Source: Daldinia sp. FL1419
Lineage: Eukaryota > Ascomycota > Sordariomycetes > Xylariales > Hypoxylaceae
NCBI GenBank assembly: GCA_025201765.1
Contig: MU623618.1
Location: 1-26,088 of the forward strand
Reading direction: 5' to 3'
Length of the DNA: 26,088 bases
Both the position numbers and the translations under genes were made by a program. Numbering within the stretch: position 1 is the stretch's first letter; every line of letters starts with the position of its first letter. This document shows positions 21,098 through 26,088 of the stretch, piece by piece. The notes under the pieces are model-generated. The model had not been told where the DNA came from and ran no database searches. It saw nothing but the letters and a program-made list of their open reading frames with translations.

Positions 21098-21215
21098 TTA
21101 TAACTTTTTCTAATTAATTTTAATCTTTTTTATATATTTTGTTTGTATTTTATGATATTATAATATAATATTATTATATTTATTGTGTTTATGGTTTGGT
21201 ATTGTTTTAAAAACC

Positions 21216-22044
21216 TTATTTTATTTTTATGTATATATTATGTTAAATAAAAGAAAGTTTATATATTTATAGGTATTTGTTATTTTTTTAATTTTATTTT
21301 ATTATGAATCTTTTTTAAGTATTTTAATTTTTTTATTAGAAATTATTATAGTATTTTGGATTTAATATGATATTTTAATATGATATTATATTAAGATTAT
21401 AATTTTAATTTGATTATATATTATAAAAATAATTTACTTATTAAGGATGGAGAATTGTATAAGGAATGTGGTTATACCTTTCTGGCATAATTCTAGGAAT
21501 TAATTGTTAAAGCTTTATTACAATTTCTTTAAAGCTTTTAAATCTTTAAAAAGTTTATTAAAAGATTATTAATAATATTTAATAATTATTTTTATTATAT
21601 TTGGTTTTTTATTTATTAAATTTACAATATTTATATATTTTAATAATTTTAAAAAGATTATTTATTTTAATATTATTGATATTATAATTATCCTATAATA
21701 TAACGCTTTTTTATATCTGTTCTATTAATATTTATTAATTATAATATAGGATTTATATGGGAATTAATTTTGGAGGGAAGTACATATGTATTGCTTCATC
21801 CCCAGCGATCTTCATTATCTCCATATGCTGTTATTACAACGATCAAATAATATATATTAAAAATTTTTTAATAAATATAAAATCAAAAATAATTATTATT
21901 ATATTAATTAAATCTATTAAAATAATTCAAAATTCTATTAAATAAATTAAGGTAAAGATAGATATTTTAATAATCAAAAATATTTTAATAAAAAAAAAAT
22001 ATTTTATTTGTAATAAAGTAAATTATTAATTTATTAAATATTTT
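21216..22044. other. AT-rich stretch with two islets of less decayed sequence
   Basis: No gene is assigned. An islet at about 21446-21540 (AAGGATGGAGAATTGTATAA and on) can be read in a plus frame as RNVVIPFWHNSRNQLLKLYY, which might be part of a retrotransposon integrase but has no decisive motif. A second islet at about 21755-21848 (GGAGGGAAGTACATATG, then CTTCATCCCCAGCGATC) opens a 62-codon frame with no recognisable product. Neither has a partner elsewhere in the window. Confidence 0.4.
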
Positions 22045-22792
22045 ATATATAAATAATAAAATTATTCTTATTTTTTCAATTAAATTTCTTTTTTAATTAC
22101 TTTTATTATTGAATCACCTTAAGTACATAAGTTTTTTTTTAAGGGGGGGGGTTTTATAAATGGCTGAAATATAATTATATAATTAAATAACATAATTATG
22201 TAATTGAGTAGTGTAATTACGTAATTAAAATTATAAGATTTTATTAATCTTTATGGAACCAACCTTTTTAAAGTCTCTATAAACTTTTTAATATATAAAT
22301 AAGCCTTTAAGCGTTGTTTTCTTATCTGATTAATTTAAGTTCTTAAAAATAAAATTATTAATTTTTTTATAATAATGAGTTGGGGTGATAGGGTTAAGAC
22401 AAAATCCGTTAATTTAACCTGTTTAAGGTTTTTATAGGTTTTTTAAAATATAAATAAATCTTTAGGAATTGTTTTCTTATTTGATTAACTCAAATTCTTA
22501 AATATTAAATCATTGATTTTTCCATAGAGTTTTATATGATAAAATTGCAGGAGCTCTTATTTAATTAAAGTTTATATTTAATATATAGGCCTTTAAATAT
22601 TAATTTTTATTTAATTAATTTAAGTTTTTAAGTATAGAATTATTAATTTTTGATAGAAATTTATACAATGAAATGTAGAATATATTTTATAAGAGTTATT
22701 AAAGCTTATGTTTAATATAAATAGGCCTTTAGGAGTTGTTTTCTTATTTGATTAGCTTAAGTTATTAAATATAGAATTGTCAGTTTTTTTAT
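22045..22792 (+). repeat. Second, more decayed copy of the array region 13660-14727
   Basis: Alignment starts in the AAATTATTCTTATTTTT stretch, passes through the poly-G tract, TGAATCACC, the GGAACCAACC block and the short TATAAATAGGC/TTGTTTTCTTATCTGATTA units, and reaches GAATTGTCAGTTTTTTT. It is shorter than the first copy because several short units are missing. Unit order is otherwise kept, so this is a segmental or element duplication and not independent repeats. Confidence 0.65.
22143..22151 (+). repeat. Poly-G tract (9 G), homologue of the 17-G tract
   Basis: It lies in the same sequence context as 13754-13770 (after TGAATCACC...TTTTTTTTTAAG). It is shorter by 8 G. Confidence 0.8.
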
Positions 22793-23075
22793 CCAGGATA
22801 AAGTCCGATATATTATATTGAAACTTTTGAATAAATTATTATGTGAAATTGATAAGAAATTGATAAGAAATTAATAAGAAATTAATAAGTAATTGATAAG
22901 TAATTAATAAGAAATGAATAATAATTAATAAGAATTGATAAAAATTGATAAGGAATAAAAAATATATTAAAAAATTTAAAGTTTAAGAAAATATTTATAA
23001 TTGAATACATTTTTTTCATTAGTAAGAATTTGAGTTGATTAGATAGGAAATAATTTATTTATATTAAATTTAACA
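22793..23075 (-). repeat. Inverted copy of the 14728-14990 block with tandem AATTGATAAG units
   Basis: It begins CCAGGATAAAGTCCG at 22793-22807 and carries about eight tandem units of roughly 11 bp (AAATTGATAAG, AAATTAATAAG) at about 22855-22945. It runs to TAAATTTAAC, where the LINE fragment begins. In the first locus the same block follows the array in the opposite orientation, so one of the two loci has been inverted at this boundary. Confidence 0.6.
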
Positions 23076-23584
23076 GCACTGAAGAAAGCCATAAACGAAG
23101 CCAAAAGAAATAGTTGCAAATTGGCCCTAATAAAAGCTTTAGGAAATAATAAATTCCTGTAAAAAATAGAAAGATAGGCTAGATTATGTAGCTAATAACC
23201 TATTAAAAAAAAAACCTTCTGGCGTAGCGCCATTGACCCGATGAAGAACCATAAGTTATAAGCAAAAAAAAAAAAAATTATAATATTAAGGAAAAGATTT
23301 TTCTTAAATCCCGCAGTTAATTTGTCTAACATTCCCAACCCCGCCACATAAGCAGAAAAACCCCGGGAAAATGAATTTAATATATTTAAAAAAGTAAAAT
23401 CAAAAGAAATAAAAACAATTTTAAAAATAATCAAACTATAAAAAGCTATTAATAAAGATTTATTACCAATAGGGTTCTTTAAGGCATATAGAAAACAATT
23501 ATTCAAAACATTTATTATAATTGTAATATAAAATTTCATATTTAAATATTACTTAAAGGCATTCCATAAAATTATTGAACTGGG
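23076..23584 (+). pseudogene. LINE (Tad-like) polyprotein fragment: linker and start of reverse transcriptase
   Basis: One frame (GCA at 23076) runs for about 170 codons interrupted only by TAA/TAG. It reads ALKKAINEAKRNSCKLALIK, KIER*ARLCS**P, then FFLNPAVNLSNIPNPAT. KSKEIKTILKIIKL*KAINK, LLPIGFFKAYRKQLFKTF and FKYYLKAFHKIIELG follow. This matches the segment between endonuclease and reverse transcriptase of fungal Tad-clade LINEs: 'FFPxPxxxDLSDI', 'I..AI....KAPGxDGLPxGFLKA' and 'LGYYPxxF'. It is markedly less decayed than its neighbours, with CCCGGGAAAATGAATTT and GGCGTAGCGCCATTGACCCG kept. Both ends are cut: on the left by the inverted tandem-repeat block, on the right by the long array unit at 23576. 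The 115-codon open frame on the opposite strand (23192-23539) is its shadow. Confidence 0.7.
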
Positions 23585-23985
23585 GTAATGTAATTATGTA
23601 ATAGGTCTTACCCTACAAAGACCCTATTAACCTCCATGGAACCTACCCTTCTCAGGTTCCTACAAGCTCATATGGATATAAATAGGCTTCTAAAAATTAT
23701 TTTCTTATTTAATTAAATTAAATTTGCAAAGATTATTATATTTTTTTTATAAATTTTATAATAATTTATAAATTTATTTTTTTATTAAATATATTATTTA
23801 TTTAATTTTATATATATTATCATTAATAAACAATTATTTTTATTAGATTTTTTGTTTGATTATTTTAATATTTTTTTTAGGATATAATTACTTTATATTT
23901 TTTAATTTATATAATTTTTGGTTTAATATAGGTTAATTAAAGTATAGGGTATATTTTGTAAGAGTTATTAAAGTTCTTATTTAAT
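23576..23985 (+). repeat. Fourth long array unit (about 410 bp)
   Basis: It begins TTGAACTGGGGTAATGTAAT, like 11501, includes GTTATTAAAGTTCTTATTTA at its end, and retains CTCCATGGAACCTACCCTTC near 23632. The first 110 bp are well preserved and the rest is strongly AT-converted. Its start abuts the broken LINE frame, so this unit, or the element it belongs to, probably truncated the LINE. Confidence 0.6.
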
Positions 23986-25236
23986 GGTAATTATTATAAG
24001 ATTTAAATTTGTAATTTTAATTTTAGGAGGATTAATATTATTTTAATTAATTAAAATTAATAATTATTTAATTAATTTTATTAAAATTATTATTAAATTA
24101 ATTAAAATAGATATTTGATTTATAAAGGTTAATATTTATAAGGATTAGAATATAATTAATATAATTAATATTTACCTAATTAAAACTATTATTGTTTGAT
24201 TAGGATAAAAATAACCTTAAGATTAAAAAAGTGAAATTGAAAGAATAAGGAGTAAAGGAAATTAATTTAACCTTAAAAATTTTTAAGATAATCTTAATAT
24301 ATTTAAATCTTATATAATTAATATTAAAAATAATTATTATATATAATAAAATAAAAAATATTTAATTAGTTGATATGTATATTATATAAGAATATATTAT
24401 ATAATATTTTGGAAGAAATGAAGATATTGAATATGAAATAGTTAAAAAAGTTTAATATATTAAAAAAAGAAATTATATAGAGATTTATATTATAATTAAT
24501 AGGAATTAGTAAGAAATTATTAATTATTATTATGAAATAGAAATAAAATTATGGGGTTTAAATTGTTTTTAGAGTTTGTGCTTTTTAGGGTAAAGTTGAT
24601 AAGGTAATTAAATATTAATGTTAAAAGATTAGTAATTATTATATAAATTTATAAAAATTATTATAAAATTAATAATCATATAATATATATAAAGAATTAT
24701 AAAAAAAGAAATATATATTATTTAATTTTAAATCTTATATTTATTTCTTTAATTAGATTATTTATATAAAAGGAATAAAATTTATTTAAAATTATTATTA
24801 TATTAAAATTAATCCATTTTTTAAAAGTTTTTAAAATGAAATAATTAAAAATTAAGGTTATTATTGTTTATTTAAAGAATAAATTAAACATAATAAAGAA
24901 AAATAATTATATAAAATATAAATTTTTAAATCCCTTTCAAAATTCAAATAAAAAGTAATTAAACCTACCATCACTTTCCTATATATCTTTAAAACAACAA
25001 CCAACTAAATAATTACCTAACATTTTATCTAATTAACCCAAACTAAACATAATAACATCTTTTAAAATACTTCTTTTATTACCTCTTATAAATATTATAT
25101 AATAAAATCCTTCTATTATTAAACCTAATTTTACCAATTACCATAAAAAATTAAATATAATTATAAATAATAAACCTAATTAAAAATAAATAATACTCCA
25201 ATAACCAAAAAACCTTAAATAATTAAAATCCTTTTA
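23986..25236. other. AT-rich stretch, no gene seen
   Basis: This is almost pure A/T up to about 24940. From about 24950 the plus strand becomes C-rich and nearly G-free (ACCTACCATCACTTTCC and on), the start of a strand-biased patch that continues to about 25500. No recognisable motif is seen. Confidence 0.5.
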
Positions 25237-25520
25237 TTAGCTTAGTTTCCATACTGCACCCAAATATTTACCACCAACATATTCAATCTTTATAAACATA
25301 TTTAAATTATCTAATATAAAATCAAAAATACCTCCTATACAAACAATTAATATAATACCAATTACTATACAATAATAACAACCATTTTTAACCATTACTA
25401 AAAATATATTAATAGTTTTAATACCCACCACCCAAAAATTAATAATAACCTTTACTTCTACTATTAAAATAAATATTACTAATTAAGGTATAAATATTCA
25501 TTTAACTATATTATATTAAC
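25237..25520 (-). pseudogene. Unrecognised coding ghost with strand-biased decay
   Basis: Read on the minus strand from about 25499, the frame gives IIVEVKVI-like and FWVVGIKTINIFLVMVKNG sequence, then CYYCIVIGIILIVCIGG, FDFILDNLNMFIKIEYVGG and KYLGAVWKLS before TAA at 25239-25237. It has retained Gly, Val, Cys and Trp codons and many Ile codons that could be mutated Thr or Ala. The only stop in the stretch is a Gln-type TAA near 25485. The segment looks like the C-terminal ~85 residues of a real protein, with three Cys in the middle, but I do not recognise the family. Nearly all C on the minus strand is lost while G is kept, so decay hit only this strand. Confidence 0.4.
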
Positions 25521-26088
25521 TTATTTTATTTAAACCTAACAGATATTTTTATTATTTATTTAATAGATTAAATATAACCTAATGGCTTAAAAATATATAT
25601 TATATTTTTCAATATTATAAAATAATTAATATTAATTTAATTATAAATATATTTTATTAGATAATTAATAAAAATATTAAGAAATAAATTAAAATTATTA
25701 TTAATAATATTATTATTTAAGAAGAAGTTTATAATTAATTAAAAGTTAAATTTATTCCATATAATTTTGATAATTTTAAGTTTTTTTAAAAAAAGATTTA
25801 AAAAATTTAGAAATAAATTTATGTTATTTAATATTGTTATAATTATTAATTTAATTAGGGAATATATTAACACTTTAAAAAAAATTAAAAAAATTTATAT
25901 TATAAATATTTACTTAAATTATTATATATACAATATTATTAAAAGAATTAATTTAATAATTATAAAAAAAATATTTTTTAAAGAATAAATTTTAATTAAA
26001 TAAATTAATAATTATATATTTATTTAATTTTATAATTTAATTAATAAATAAACTAAAGAAAAAATTTATATAAAAGATTATTTTTAAA
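25521..26088. other. AT-rich stretch to the right edge, no gene assigned
   Basis: A 73-codon plus-strand open frame at 25767-25988 is Lys/Ile/Asn-rich, as expected for chance frames in A/T DNA. A neighbouring frame with Gln-type stops reads DNFKFF*KKI*KI*K*IY. Neither shows a family motif. Confidence 0.45.

Larger units (their letters stand above)
18430..21215. repeat. Large foldback: two inverted arms of the retroposon family with a 10-nt centre
   Basis: The left arm (about 18430-19069) is the reverse complement of the right arm (about 19080-19605 plus 21103-21215). Symmetry holds right to the centre: ATTTAAAAAT at 19060-19069 pairs with ATTTTTAAAT at 19080-19089. Element B interrupts the right arm at 19605 and the arm resumes after it. 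The arms differ mainly by transitions and were mutated independently: the right arm keeps G-runs (GGGGGAGGGTTCGGG near 19470) that are absent from the left. Symmetry reaching the centre points to an inverted duplication more than to two separate insertions. Confidence 0.78.

Noticed and set aside
22855..22945. Regularly spaced short repeats that could suggest a CRISPR array.
   Set aside because: The units are about 11-bp direct tandem repeats without spacers, in a fungal-type repeat context.
23192..23539. A 115-codon open frame on the minus strand, the longest in the window.
   Set aside because: It lies opposite the LINE ghost frame, whose protein motifs on the plus strand are recognisable. 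The minus-strand translation is hydrophobic and Phe/Ile-rich as expected for an antisense shadow.
1..26088. A mitochondrial, apicomplexan or bacterial origin for such A/T-rich DNA.
   Set aside because: There are no tRNAs, rRNAs or intact genes, and paralogous copies within the window differ almost only by C/T and G/A changes. Fungal-type copia and Tad-like LINE remnants are present. RIP-affected ascomycete DNA explains all of this best.

Overview
This window looks like an AT-rich isochore of a filamentous ascomycete fungus. It is extremely A/T-rich throughout and I see no intact gene, tRNA or rRNA. It is built from transposable-element copies decayed almost entirely by C-to-T and G-to-A transitions, the pattern known as repeat-induced point mutation (RIP). 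Because RIP makes substitutions and not indels, the old reading frames can still be followed as 'ghost' frames: stops sit mainly where Gln, Trp or Arg codons would be, Cys and His read as Tyr, Asp as Asn, Ala and Thr as Ile. The species cannot be named from the sequence.

Left third (1-9920): a three-level nest. The oldest layer is a minus-strand Ty1/copia polyprotein (called Copia-2 here) running from about 9920 down to 6982 and continuing at 411-1. It is cut by a complete plus-strand Ty1/copia element (Copia-1, 417-6976) with two 176-bp LTRs and a perfect 5-bp target duplication AATTT. The leader of Copia-1 is in turn interrupted by a 556-bp retroposon (1522-2077) with a perfect 14-bp target duplication. 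This retroposon is the least decayed DNA in the window.

Middle (9921-16519): a weak plus-strand coding ghost (10606-11065), then a mosaic array of degenerate repeats (11501-14727) that holds an inverted solo LTR and a 17-G homopolymer. A 263-bp block with short tandem repeats follows (14728-14990), then featureless AT-rich DNA, then a gag-like ghost.

Right half (16520-26088): two copies of a non-coding, TRIM-like LTR element (A 16520-18335, B 19606-21097). A carries a nested solo LTR for which B shows the empty site. Between and around them is a large foldback: the retroposon family is present as two tail-to-tail arms about a 10-nt centre, and element B has inserted into the right arm. Further right are a second copy of the array (22045-22792), an inverted copy of the 14728-14990 block, a fragment of a Tad-like LINE reverse transcriptase (23076-23584), another long array unit, and an unrecognised minus-strand coding ghost (25237-25520).

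Nothing here appears able to make a functional protein. The value of the window is its insertion history, the undescribed-looking repeat families, and the mutation pattern.
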